From NCBI GenBank assembly GCA_000431835.1, contig HF987939.1, forward strand, positions 1-35,460: a stretch of 35,460 nt of DNA, in the 5' to 3' direction. Below the pieces are notes generated by a model. The model was not told where the DNA came from, made no database searches, and worked only from the letters and a program-made list of their open reading frames with translations. A program made the position numbers and the translations under genes. This document shows, in pieces, positions 9,166 through 17,165 of the stretch (its first letter is position 1; every line of letters begins with the position of its first letter). Origin of the DNA: Succinatimonas sp. CAG:777 (GTDB lineage: Bacteria; Pseudomonadota; Gammaproteobacteria; Enterobacterales; Succinivibrionaceae).

Positions 9166-9821
9166 CCCACACCTCTGACGTTTTTAATATTAGCAGCACC
9201 AACCTTTTTTCTTAGATTGTGAATGATAAATTCAACAGCATTTGATTCAACTTCTTCACCAAAAGCGTAGATCTTATCCTCAATAGCTTCACGAGATAAG
9301 ACAGCACCAGGACGACGCAAGAGAGCTTCTAAAAGAGCATATTCTCTTGAGGTTAAAGGCTGGACTGTTTCATTACCGGTCTCATCTTTGACCTTTACTT
9401 CATGAGTTACAGGATCAAGAGTTAAAGCACCATTTGACATCATTACAGTGTCTTTTGATACAGTTGATCTGCGAGTTACAGCTCTGATCCTTGCTAAGAG
9501 TTCTACCAAATCAAATGGCTTTACCACATAATCATCAGCACCAATATCAAGACCTAAAACTCTGTCATCAAGACCATCACGTGCGGTGATAATAATTACA
9601 GGAGTGGAGATATTCTCGCTACGCCACATCTTTAACAGATGTACACCGTCAATACCTGGCAAGCCTAAATCTAAAAGGATGCAGTCATAGCTAATATCCT
9701 TGGGTGCATATTGTGCTTGATTGCCGTCAGCGATGCAATCCACAGCATATGCACTTGATTTTAAGCCTGACTCAATTGCCTTGGAAATTAAAGGATCATC
9801 TTCAACTACCAGGATACGCAT
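9141..9821 (-). CDS. qseB: OmpR-family response regulator, QseB-like
   Basis: DNA-binding partner of the downstream kinase. The receiver domain (residues 1-115) starts MRILVVEDDPLISKAIESGL, with the acidic pair EDD, phospho-acceptor Asp in CILLDLGLPGIDG near residue 51, and the conserved Lys in DYVVKPFDLVELLARI. A winged-helix DNA-binding domain follows, ending EFIIHNLRKKVGAANIKNVRGVGW. I choose ATG 9819-9821 because AAAGGAGAGAGT sits directly before it; the frame extends upstream to 9848 without family similarity. The length of 226 residues is normal. The first gene of a two-gene unit with qseC. Confidence 0.9.
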   Translation of the reverse strand: MRILVVEDDPLISKAIESGLKSSAYAVDCIADGNQAQYAPKDISYDCILLDLGLPGIDGVHLLKMWRSENISTPVIIITARDGLDDRVLGLDIGADDYVVKPFDLVELLARIRAVTRRSTVSKDTVMMSNGALTLDPVTHEVKVKDETGNETVQPLTSREYALLEALLRRPGAVLSREAIEDKIYAFGEEVESNAVEFIIHNLRKKVGAANIKNVRGVGWKVVKGN

Positions 9822-10187
9822 ACTCTCTCCTTTATAAAATTCTCTCAAAACAGGATTTGCCTGTTTTACTAAAACCGTTGTTTTTGAAAATTAACTTGTG
9901 TCCCTGTTACAAGATCTCAAGTTATTTTTATCTGCTTTGCTTTAGATAGCGTTTACTTTAATAAGCGACAACAGTCCTGTGTTTTAGTTCTATCTTTCTA
10001 TAGTTTATTATCCACTTAAAGACTTAGGATAAATTTAGATTTCCTAAGATTGTGTTAAAAATCGTGTTTTTCATCAAATCTTTTTTGTTCAGCTCCATCT
10101 TTTTTACAGCTAAACTCCATTTGACATAATCTACATTGAATGCATCATGGTAAATGGCTTATAGTTCAAAAGGCGCCATGACTTAAA
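9822..10187. promoter_or_regulatory. Upstream region of the qseBC unit
   Basis: This 366-bp gap separates yqiA and qseB, both on the minus strand, so it should hold the qseBC promoter. It contains a perfect inverted repeat CTTAGGA/TCCTAAG (10023-10029, 10042-10048) with CTTAAA beside it at 10014-10019. CTTAA-type half-sites are known for the QseB/PmrA regulator group, so autoregulation is possible, but the spacing is not the canonical direct repeat. No gene is seen here. Confidence 0.3.
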
Positions 10188-10787
10188 CTAGTCCTTTTTA
10201 AAGAACTCTACAATCTTACCTACTTCTTCTTCGAAATCGTCATAACCGTGTGAGCCACCATCTTTTAAAGAGAAGCCACCTACACCACCGCGCATAAAGA
10301 ATTTTAAAGCATAGGTATAATCTAAAACCTCATCCCCTGCCTGTAAAAAGACACTGGCATTTTTAAGATTAAACTTTGGTAAAAGTGCTTCCTGCTCTTC
10401 AAGATACTCAAGATCACTCTCTTCAATCTTAAACTCATGTCCTGTATCAAAGTTCTTTAAGATAGCACCAACATAGTTGTTGTCCCTTACAAATTTACAT
10501 GGATACAGACATGGATTTACAAGAGCTACTTTTAAATCATATTTAATACTCAAGAGCATGGCCATGAAACCACCTAGTGAGCTTGCAGCTAAACATACTT
10601 TAGGATCTTCTTTTAAAAGAGACTGAATTTGCTCATTTAGCTCTTCCATAGCGATTTTAAAGTTATCTGAAAAATCTAATGAAACAAACTTAATATCTTT
10701 GTAATTTTTCAAAAGCTCTGCTTTCATGATTTGAGCTTTCTTAGCTTTAGAGCTAGAACAAAAACCATGTATGTATGCAATGATCAT
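10188..10787 (-). CDS. yqiA: YqiA-family alpha/beta-hydrolase (esterase)
   Basis: Small cytoplasmic esterase of 199 residues (E. coli YqiA is 193). It starts MIIAYIHGFCSSSKAKKAQI. The nucleophile elbow is ASSLGG (Ser about residue 70), QAGDEVLDYTYALKFF gives the acid region, and DGGSHGYDDFEE gives the catalytic His. These positions and the HGF oxyanion motif match YqiA closely. In E. coli it follows parE and precedes cpdA; here the same neighbours are present but separated by other genes. The ATG at 10785-10787 has AAGGA upstream. The physiological substrate is not known from sequence. Confidence 0.88.
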   Translation of the reverse strand: MIIAYIHGFCSSSKAKKAQIMKAELLKNYKDIKFVSLDFSDNFKIAMEELNEQIQSLLKEDPKVCLAASSLGGFMAMLLSIKYDLKVALVNPCLYPCKFVRDNNYVGAILKNFDTGHEFKIEESDLEYLEEQEALLPKFNLKNASVFLQAGDEVLDYTYALKFFMRGGVGGFSLKDGGSHGYDDFEEEVGKIVEFFKKD

Positions 10788-11173
10788 TTAATCTTCCTTA
10801 TAAAACAGTGTTTGAAGCATAGATTATTTTGAGGTGAAATTTCAAAGCTAGCATCTACTTCTAAACACTGTATTCATGAATTGAGTTCGTAATCTTACCT
10901 TTGTAAATGATATTCGTGTAGGCACAAAAGATCTATGTTAAAAGTACAATTCTTTGGAGTAGTAGCTTAAAACTTATGACAATAGCATTTTCATAAAATG
11001 ATCCTTCAGTTCAAATTTTGCCTCATAAAATGTAATTAAATACTAATATTTAGCTCATAAAATGAGCATATATTAAAACATTTGCCTCATAAAATGTGCT
11101 AAATTTACTATATTGAGTTAAACTCAAAGCAAGAACAAAACTTTAAGAGAACAGAAAAAAGTAGGATAAGGTT
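10788..11173. promoter_or_regulatory. Divergent intergenic region of yqiA and the DUF4143 ATPase
   Basis: A 386-bp AT-rich region that must contain the promoters of yqiA (minus) and the ATPase gene (plus). Its right half carries the 32-bp-phased sites described separately. The left half (10788-10980) shows no recognisable element. Confidence 0.5.
10991..11096 (+). repeat. Four TCATAAAATG sites with exact 32-bp spacing
   Basis: TCATAAAATG occurs at 10991-11000, 11023-11032, 11055-11064 and 11087-11096, exactly 32 bp apart each time, about three helical turns. The third copy is a full palindrome, GCTCATAAAATGAGC (11053-11067). The last copy ends 77 bp before the ATG of the ATPase gene. The common extended form is about TTGCCTCATAAAATG. 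The phasing suggests repeated binding sites for a dimeric regulator on one face of the helix, placed to control the ATPase gene. The binding protein is unknown. Confidence 0.75.
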
Positions 11174-12511
11174 ATGTACTACACTCGTAAGATAGATACA
11201 TTCCTAACAGAATGGAAGAATGATCCTGACCATCTACCTTTAATTGTTAAAGGCGCACGTCAAATAGGTAAGACTGAGTCTATTCTGCATTTTGCAACAA
11301 ACAACTATGAGAACGTGGTCTATATAAACTTTGCTCTACAAAAAAAGTTTCTCAAAATTACTGCCGATGGTTATGACACAGGATCGGTAATAAAGAACAT
11401 CACATTAGTTGATCCTAAGCTTTCCTTTGTAGCACATAAAACTCTCATCATCTTTGATGAAATCCAAGAATATCCTGATATTACCACTACCTTAAAAAGT
11501 TTCAAACTTGATGGCAAATACGATGTAATTTGCTCAGGCTCAATGCTCGGAATTAACTATAAAACCATTAACAGTAATAGCGTAGGTTACAAAACTGACT
11601 ATGAAATGCGTTCTTTTGATTTTGAGGAATTCTTATTAGCTAAAGGCTATTCTCAGACACAAATAGATTCATTACTTTTACATATGCAAAAGCTCGAACC
11701 TTTTACTGAAAATGAGTTTGAGGTCTTTCGTGAATTATTTCTGGATTTTTCAGTTCTAGGAGGGATGCCTGCTGTTATTAAAGCTTATCTTGAGAGTAAC
11801 AACTTCTCTAAAGCACTACAAATTCAAAAACAGCTTATTCTTGATTACGAAGAGGATGTAAAAAAATACTCAACAGGCGTTGAGCAGAAAAAGATCTTAG
11901 AAGTCTATAGAAGTATTCCAGCACAACTTGCCAAAGAGTTTAAAAAATTCCAATACACAAAGATTTCCACTAAAGCAAGATCTAAAGATTATTTTGGTTG
12001 TGTTGAATGGCTAAAGGATGCCGGTGTTATCAACAAATGTGATTGTCTAAACTTTCCTGAGTTGCCTTTAAAAGGTAATGTTGATAACAACAAATTTAAA
12101 CTTTACTTTGCAGACACCGGACTTCTTGTTGCAAGCCTAGATGAAGAAGCATCTGACGATCTTCGTGAGAATAAAAATCTTGGAGTTTACAAAGGGGCTT
12201 TATTCGAGAACTTAGTTGCAGATGCTCTAGTTAAACAGGGATTTGGTCTTTATTACTTTAAAAAGGATAACTCCACCTTAGAAGAGGATTTCTTTGTAAG
12301 AACTAGGGATGAGCTTATTCCTGTAAAAGTAAAATCAGGAAACAACATGTCACGCTCACTTAAAAGTTTAATTCAAAGTGATCATTATCCTATGATAAAA
12401 CAAGGAATTAAGTTTGGTAACTGCAATATCGGCAAGAGCAATGACATTATCTCTTTTCCATACTTTGTCTGTTGCATGTTAAAGAGATATCTAAAAACAC
12501 TTGCTAGCTGA
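11174..12511 (+). CDS. AAA ATPase with DUF4143 domain
   Basis: A 445-residue protein of the AAA_14/DUF4143 type. Walker A is VKGARQIGKTESIL (about residues 24-37), Walker B is KTLIIFDEIQEYPD (about 97), and CSGSMLG is the sensor region. DUF4143 follows with KLYFADTGLLVASL, then a PD-(D/E)XK-like C-terminus with GALFENLVADAL and LEEDFFVRTRDELIPVKVKSG. In that last motif the usual Glu of xEVKxG is Lys (VKVKSG), so nuclease activity is doubtful. Biological role is not established for the family. The gene opposes its neighbours and splits the conserved yqiA-cpdA pair, suggesting an inserted accessory gene. The ATG at 11174 has AGGATAAGG just upstream. It converges with cpdA 23 bp away. Confidence 0.9.
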   Translation: MYYTRKIDTFLTEWKNDPDHLPLIVKGARQIGKTESILHFATNNYENVVYINFALQKKFLKITADGYDTGSVIKNITLVDPKLSFVAHKTLIIFDEIQEYPDITTTLKSFKLDGKYDVICSGSMLGINYKTINSNSVGYKTDYEMRSFDFEEFLLAKGYSQTQIDSLLLHMQKLEPFTENEFEVFRELFLDFSVLGGMPAVIKAYLESNNFSKALQIQKQLILDYEEDVKKYSTGVEQKKILEVYRSIPAQLAKEFKKFQYTKISTKARSKDYFGCVEWLKDAGVINKCDCLNFPELPLKGNVDNNKFKLYFADTGLLVASLDEEASDDLRENKNLGVYKGALFENLVADALVKQGFGLYYFKKDNSTLEEDFFVRTRDELIPVKVKSGNNMSRSLKSLIQSDHYPMIKQGIKFGNCNIGKSNDIISFPYFVCCMLKRYLKTLAS

Positions 12512-12534
12512 CAGGAGGCTTCTAACAGTAACAG

Positions 12535-13359
12535 CTAATAGCCATCAACATCCATATTAGGAATAAAGGTGTTGTTATTAAGTCTGTAGACTTTAGTATC
12601 AACAGTGCCGTCAGGCTTAAATGCAAGATAACGCCAGCCTGGAGCTAGTGTATCCAACGCAAAATCAATTGATCTTGGGGTGAACTGAATAGAGGTTGAT
12701 GGTGTTGCTATATAGCGGATACCGCGCTCTACAGTATCAAACTCCTGATGAATATGACCTGTTACCACACAGCGAACATCATTGATTCTGTGAATATAGG
12801 TATTAAACTCATCAAGATTATGCATAGTCTGAGTATCAAGCCATGCTGAGTTTACCAAAAGTGGCATATGGTGAACTAATATAGCCATATGCTGGGAGGG
12901 TGACCGGCGTGAACAGAATGCGGCATAATCTAATTGCTTACGCTGTATCCATCCATGGGGAACAGCATAAACCTCAGAATTTAAGAACACAAACTGCCAT
13001 GTAGGTGTAATCACGTTTTTAGCAACATTAACTCCCAGTCTTTCAAAGATGCGGTACATCAGTGGACCATCATCATGATTTCCTGGTAAGAAAAACACGG
13101 GTTTATGAAGTACTGAAATGATATTAGCAAAATGCTGATACGAGGTAGCTGAATAATCCTGCGAAATATCGCCTGTAAAGGCAATAAAATCATAGTCAAA
13201 GTTCTGCGCACGCACAGCTTCAACTACTGCCTTAAAACTCTCAGAAGTATTTACTCCGAGCAGATCTTTACTCTCATCTGCAAATAGATGGCAATCAGTT
13301 AACTGTAAGACTCTCACAGTGCCATCGGCTGAAGCCGGAGTGATATATCTAGGGGCCAT
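12535..13359 (-). CDS. cpdA: 3',5'-cyclic AMP phosphodiesterase CpdA
   Basis: Hydrolyses cAMP to AMP and so dampens CRP signalling. It is a calcineurin-like metallophosphoesterase of 274 residues (E. coli 275). Metal-binding motifs are in order: LTDCHLF (about residue 21), TGDISQD, LPGNHDDG, LVHHMPL and TGHIHQEFD. The C-terminal ATPSTSIQFTP and LDTLAPGWRYL match CpdA closely across the length. The ATG at 13357-13359 has CGGATAA just upstream. In E. coli it sits between yqiA and yqiB-nudF; here yqiB is missing and nudF lies upstream behind a terminator. Confidence 0.95.
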   Translation of the reverse strand: MAPRYITPASADGTVRVLQLTDCHLFADESKDLLGVNTSESFKAVVEAVRAQNFDYDFIAFTGDISQDYSATSYQHFANIISVLHKPVFFLPGNHDDGPLMYRIFERLGVNVAKNVITPTWQFVFLNSEVYAVPHGWIQRKQLDYAAFCSRRSPSQHMAILVHHMPLLVNSAWLDTQTMHNLDEFNTYIHRINDVRCVVTGHIHQEFDTVERGIRYIATPSTSIQFTPRSIDFALDTLAPGWRYLAFKPDGTVDTKVYRLNNNTFIPNMDVDGY

Positions 13360-13521
13360 TTTTTATCCGTTACAAGCCTAAATAAATTTCACAAGGTGTA
13401 AATTAGTTTCTTTTTAATTTCTCTAAATGAAGTGCATTCAGATGCTTTAGATTGTAGAAAAAATGTCTTAAAAATAACTTTACAGACTACGCATTTTGCA
13501 AATTTGGTATAAATGCACAGA

Positions 13522-13575
13522 TAAAAGAAAGCCAGACATACTTTTTCTTAAAAAATAAGAAGTTAGTCTGGCTAA
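13522..13575 (-). terminator. Terminator after nudF
   Basis: Forward arms GCCAGAC (13531-13537) and GTCTGGC (13566-13572) form a long, partly mismatched stem that continues through CTT/AAG pairs. On the minus strand the stem is followed by TTTCTTTTATC. It lies about 60 nt after the nudF stop, so nudF and cpdA are probably separate transcripts. Confidence 0.7.
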
Positions 13576-13635
13576 TTTTATAGAAAGGTCCACTTTTATT
13601 GATAATAAATTATCAATTTTGTGACGCCGTAGGCA

Positions 13636-14280
13636 TTATTTTGCAAACGATTTTAGGATTGATTCTTTTTCGAGCAACAGATGCTGAATTGCGATGATTG
13701 CAACTGAGTTATGAATACGTCCATTCTTAACATTCTCATAGGCATCTTTTAAGCTTGCCTTAAAGACACGGATATCCTCGCTTTCAACATCAAGACCACC
13801 GTGTTTCTCAAGATTAGACAAATCAGCATCAGCAATATAGAGAGTTACTAATTCTGATGCTCCACCTGGAGTTGGATAATCTGAGGTTACATAATGTAAC
13901 TGTTTCTCAGTTAAAGTAAGACCAATTTCCTCTTTAACCTCACGAATAGCAGCCTGTACTCTAGTCTCACCAGGATCGATGATACCTGCTACAATCTCGA
14001 TTAGCCAAGGGCTCTTCTCATCTTTTAAAGCACCTGGACGGAACTGCTCAATTAAAGCAATCTCATCGGTCTTTTTATCCCAGGCTAAAACAGCAACTGC
14101 ATCTGCGTCGCGCTCAAAGATCTCTCTGTCTACAATCCTTGATTCAGTTCCATCAAATCTCTTATATGACACTAAATATCTGTCGATAGCAAAATATCTT
14201 TTAAAAATTCTTTCTTTTTTATGAATAGTTACATCTTTAATTGTGAACCTAGGTGCAAACAAATTATCATTTTCGTTCAT
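13636..14280 (-). CDS. nudF: ADP-ribose pyrophosphatase (Nudix hydrolase)
   Basis: Hydrolyses ADP-ribose to AMP and ribose 5-phosphate. The 214 residues (E. coli NudF 209) contain a perfect Nudix box, GIIDPGE then TRVQAAI then REVKEEIGL, at about residues 97-119. Family residues around it are EQFRPGAL upstream and YPTPGGASELVTLYIA downstream. The ATG at 14278-14280 is about 60 bp from the divergent dihydroorotase gene, so the two share a short promoter region. The neighbourhood with cpdA is as in E. coli. Confidence 0.93.
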   Translation of the reverse strand: MNENDNLFAPRFTIKDVTIHKKERIFKRYFAIDRYLVSYKRFDGTESRIVDREIFERDADAVAVLAWDKKTDEIALIEQFRPGALKDEKSPWLIEIVAGIIDPGETRVQAAIREVKEEIGLTLTEKQLHYVTSDYPTPGGASELVTLYIADADLSNLEKHGGLDVESEDIRVFKASLKDAYENVKNGRIHNSVAIIAIQHLLLEKESILKSFAK

Positions 14281-14340
14281 ATGTGACGATCCAAATTAAG
14301 CTAAAATATTTAAAGTTTAAAATTTCGGAGCAAACTAAAG

Positions 14341-15681
14341 ATGTCAAAGCTTCTTCTTAAAAACGCAGTACTTGCCACTCCTGAACGTATTATACGCAAC
14401 GATCTTCTCATAGAGGACAAAATCATCACAAAAATTGATAGAGATATTAGCAGTGATGATGCAAAGGTAATTGACTGTCATGAATATGTAGTTCTCCCTG
14501 GTCTCATTGATGAGCATGTACATTTCAGACAGCCAGGTATGGAGCAAAAAGCTACTATCTACTCAGAGTCACGAGCTGCTCTTTTAGGTGGTGTTACCTC
14601 CTATTTAGATATGCCAAACAACAATCCATCTACCTGCACTATGGAGCTTTTAAATGCTAAAAAAGCTATTGCAGCAAAAGACTCTGTTGCAAACTATGGC
14701 TTTTATCTTGGCGCTAATGATGACAATTTAGAAGAGATTAAAAAAGCGCCTGTAAAAGAGATTGCCGGTATCAAAGTTTTCATGGGTTCATCTACTGGTA
14801 ATTTATTGGTAGATAAATATGAAAAGTTAATGCCTATTTTTGAGAATGCAAGAACTATCATTGCCCTTCATTGTGAAGATACAGCCACCATTTTAAAGAA
14901 TGAAAAGATTGCTAAAGAGCACTATGGAGACAATGTTCCTTTCTCTATGCACCCTATCATTAGAAATCGTGACTGCTGTATTAAGTCAACCTCTCTTGCA
15001 ATAGAAATTGCTAAAGAGACTGGCGCTAGAATTCATATCATGCACATCTCCACAAAAGAAGAAGTGCAGATGTTAAATGAGCTGAAGTTTGGCAATGTAG
15101 TTACAAGACAGATTTCAGGTGAAGCCTGTATTCCTCACTTATTCTTCTCAGAGTCTGACTATGAGAGCAAACAGGGGTTCTTAAAGTGCAACCCTGCTGT
15201 TAAGACCGAGCAGGACAGACTAGCTATCGTTCAAGGCATTGAAAATGGCATCTTAACTACTGTTGGTACCGATCATGCGCCTCATGAGCTTAAAGTAAAG
15301 ACAGGTCCTTACTTTAAGTGCGCATCTGGTATGCCATCTGTTCAATTCTCTTTATTAGCTCTTTTAGATTTATGGAAGAGAAAAGAAATTACCTTAGAGA
15401 CTATTGCAAAGGTAACCTCAGAGAACGTAGCTGACCGTTTCCATATTAAGAACAGAGGTCGCATTGTTGAAGGATACTATGCTGATCTTGCAATCATTGA
15501 TCCTAATAAGAGAACTTTAGTTACTGATGCTCTCATTGCTTCAAAATGTAAGTGGTCACCTTTTATTGGTCACTCATTTGCCTCTTCCGTAGTTCATACT
15601 ATAGTCAACGGCAGATTGTGTGTTGAAAATGGAGTACTTGCTGATGCTCCTGTGGCAATGCCATTAGAGTTTGATAGATAG
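14341..15681 (+). CDS. pyrC: Dihydroorotase, class I type
   Basis: Third step of pyrimidine synthesis: carbamoyl aspartate to dihydroorotate. The 446 residues form a metal-dependent amidohydrolase. VLPGLIDEHVHFRQPGM carries the HxH metal pair near residue 59, GIKVFMGSSTGNLLV the likely carboxylated Lys, ALHCEDT and IHIMHIS metal His residues, and VGTDHAPH the catalytic Asp. It resembles the 440-450-residue dihydroorotase subgroup common in Bacteroidetes and some gammaproteobacteria, not the shorter class II E. coli PyrC (about 348). A ureidohydrolase such as allantoinase is a less likely alternative. CGGAG lies about 12 nt before the ATG. Confidence 0.88.
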   Translation: MSKLLLKNAVLATPERIIRNDLLIEDKIITKIDRDISSDDAKVIDCHEYVVLPGLIDEHVHFRQPGMEQKATIYSESRAALLGGVTSYLDMPNNNPSTCTMELLNAKKAIAAKDSVANYGFYLGANDDNLEEIKKAPVKEIAGIKVFMGSSTGNLLVDKYEKLMPIFENARTIIALHCEDTATILKNEKIAKEHYGDNVPFSMHPIIRNRDCCIKSTSLAIEIAKETGARIHIMHISTKEEVQMLNELKFGNVVTRQISGEACIPHLFFSESDYESKQGFLKCNPAVKTEQDRLAIVQGIENGILTTVGTDHAPHELKVKTGPYFKCASGMPSVQFSLLALLDLWKRKEITLETIAKVTSENVADRFHIKNRGRIVEGYYADLAIIDPNKRTLVTDALIASKCKWSPFIGHSFASSVVHTIVNGRLCVENGVLADAPVAMPLEFDR

Positions 15682-15707
15682 TTTTAAGAAATGTATCTTA
15701 GATAGAC

Positions 15708-15735
15708 AAAAGGGAGCCTCGCTCCCTTTTTTTAT
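15708..15735 (+). terminator. Terminator after pyrC (possibly bidirectional)
   Basis: Perfect stem AAAGGGAGC/GCTCCCTTT with a CTC loop (15708-15729), followed by TTTTATTTTT, 27 nt after the pyrC stop. On the minus strand it is also followed by a short T run (TTTTG), so it may serve gph from the other side. Confidence 0.9.
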
Positions 15736-15798
15736 TTTTGCACCATAAAGATTTTTAGTAGAGGTTAATCTTTTTGATCCTGATGATTGAATTGTCCT

Positions 15799-16491
15799 TT
15801 AGCTAAGGCTTTTAATTAAAGCTGTAAGCTCATTAAAAGAATCAAAACCATAATCAAACTTTAATTCTTTAGGATCTTTTCGGTTATAACCATAGCTGAA
15901 AAAGACTGTGGTCATATTTGCGTTATTGCCAGCTTCAATGTCATTGTTAGAGTCACCTACCATCACCGCATCATCTTTACTTACCTGTAATTTATCTAGT
16001 ACATAGTAAAGAGGTGTAGGATCAGGTTTACGCTCAGGAATAACCTCACCACCTAGGATAAAGTCAAAATAGTCTTTAATGCCCATATAGCTAAGTAAAG
16101 GCAGAGCAAACATCTGAGGCTTATTAGTCACTACAGCAAGCTTGATCCCACGGGACTTAAAGTACTCAAGCCCTTCTTTTACGCCCTCATAGAGGTTGTA
16201 ATCTTTATCAAGTCCTTTAGTGTATTCAACATTAAAGACGTCCCTTGCTCTCTTTAATAAAGATGGATCTACATCCTTTAGCTCCACGTCAAAGCGACCT
16301 GCAATTACACGAGCTAAAAGCATATTCACACCATTGCCTACAAAGCCTTTAGTAGTTTCAACTGATGGTGGGTTCAAGCCAATAGCTACAGCGCTTTTAG
16401 AAGCCGCTATCGCAAGCTGCGGAATTGTATTAGCAAGAGTACCATCAAGATCAAATAACAGAGCTTTAGGCAACACAGTAAGTTTTCCCAT
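15799..16491 (-). CDS. gph: Phosphoglycolate phosphatase (HAD family)
   Basis: Removes phosphate from 2-phosphoglycolate, for example formed during DNA repair. The 230-residue HAD hydrolase has motif I LLFDLDGTLANT (nucleophile Asp about residue 15), motif II VVTNKP and motif III/IV PDPTPLYYVL...MVGDSNNDIEAG. The ATG overlaps the rpe stop as TAATG, so it is translationally coupled and the last gene of the aroK-aroB-damX-rpe-gph operon, as in E. coli. E. coli Gph is slightly longer (252). Confidence 0.92.
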   Translation of the reverse strand: MGKLTVLPKALLFDLDGTLANTIPQLAIAASKSAVAIGLNPPSVETTKGFVGNGVNMLLARVIAGRFDVELKDVDPSLLKRARDVFNVEYTKGLDKDYNLYEGVKEGLEYFKSRGIKLAVVTNKPQMFALPLLSYMGIKDYFDFILGGEVIPERKPDPTPLYYVLDKLQVSKDDAVMVGDSNNDIEAGNNANMTTVFFSYGYNRKDPKELKFDYGFDSFNELTALIKSLS

Positions 16492-17165
16492 TACTTCTCT
16501 AAAGCCTTATGTAAAGCTGTTAAAGCCTGCTTTTTATCAGCTGCGCCAAAGAAAGCAGAGCCTACAACAAAGGTATCAGCACCATATGAGGCGATAGAAG
16601 CGATATTGTTATCCTTTACACCACCGTCAACTTCGATACTGATGTCATAGCCATCATCTTTTGCCATTTTTTTAACATCAGCAACTTTAGTTAAGGTTGC
16701 TTTAATAGTCTTCTGACCACCAAAGCCTGGGTTTACGGTCATGACTAGCACGAAATCTAATTTCTCCCAAAGATATCTCAACATCTGTGGAGGAGTAGCT
16801 GGATTTAAAGCTAAACCTGCTTTAATGCCCATCTCTTTGATATGAGTCAGCATTCTTTCAGTATGAATACAAGCCTCAGGATGGAAAGAAATCCAGTTAG
16901 CGCCGGCATTTGCATAGTCATCAACGATATTCTCTGTTACAGGAGATACCATTAAATGCACATCAAATACAGCATTTGGGAACTTCTTTCTCATAGCCTT
17001 TAAAAAGCCTGGACCGAAGGTCATATTTGGCACAAAATGATAATCCATTACATCAAAATGAATTACATCTACACCTTCGTCTAAAGCCTCTTTTACATCT
17101 TTCTCAAGATTTAATAAATCAGCTGACAGGATTGAACCTGCGATTAAAAATTTCTTGGTATTCAC
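16491..17165 (-). CDS. rpe: Ribulose-phosphate 3-epimerase
   Basis: Interconverts ribulose 5-phosphate and xylulose 5-phosphate in the pentose phosphate pathway. The 224-residue TIM barrel has family motifs AGSILSADLLNLEKDVK, VIHFDVMDYHFVPNMTFGP (metal/catalytic Asp and His), FDVHLMV, VLVMTVNPGFGGQ and IEVDGGVKDNN. The start codon is GTG (17163-17165), overlapping the damX stop by one base (TAGTG). It overlaps gph downstream by one base. In E. coli dam lies between damX and rpe; here nothing does. Confidence 0.95.
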   Translation of the reverse strand: MNTKKFLIAGSILSADLLNLEKDVKEALDEGVDVIHFDVMDYHFVPNMTFGPGFLKAMRKKFPNAVFDVHLMVSPVTENIVDDYANAGANWISFHPEACIHTERMLTHIKEMGIKAGLALNPATPPQMLRYLWEKLDFVLVMTVNPGFGGQKTIKATLTKVADVKKMAKDDGYDISIEVDGGVKDNNIASIASYGADTFVVGSAFFGAADKKQALTALHKALEK

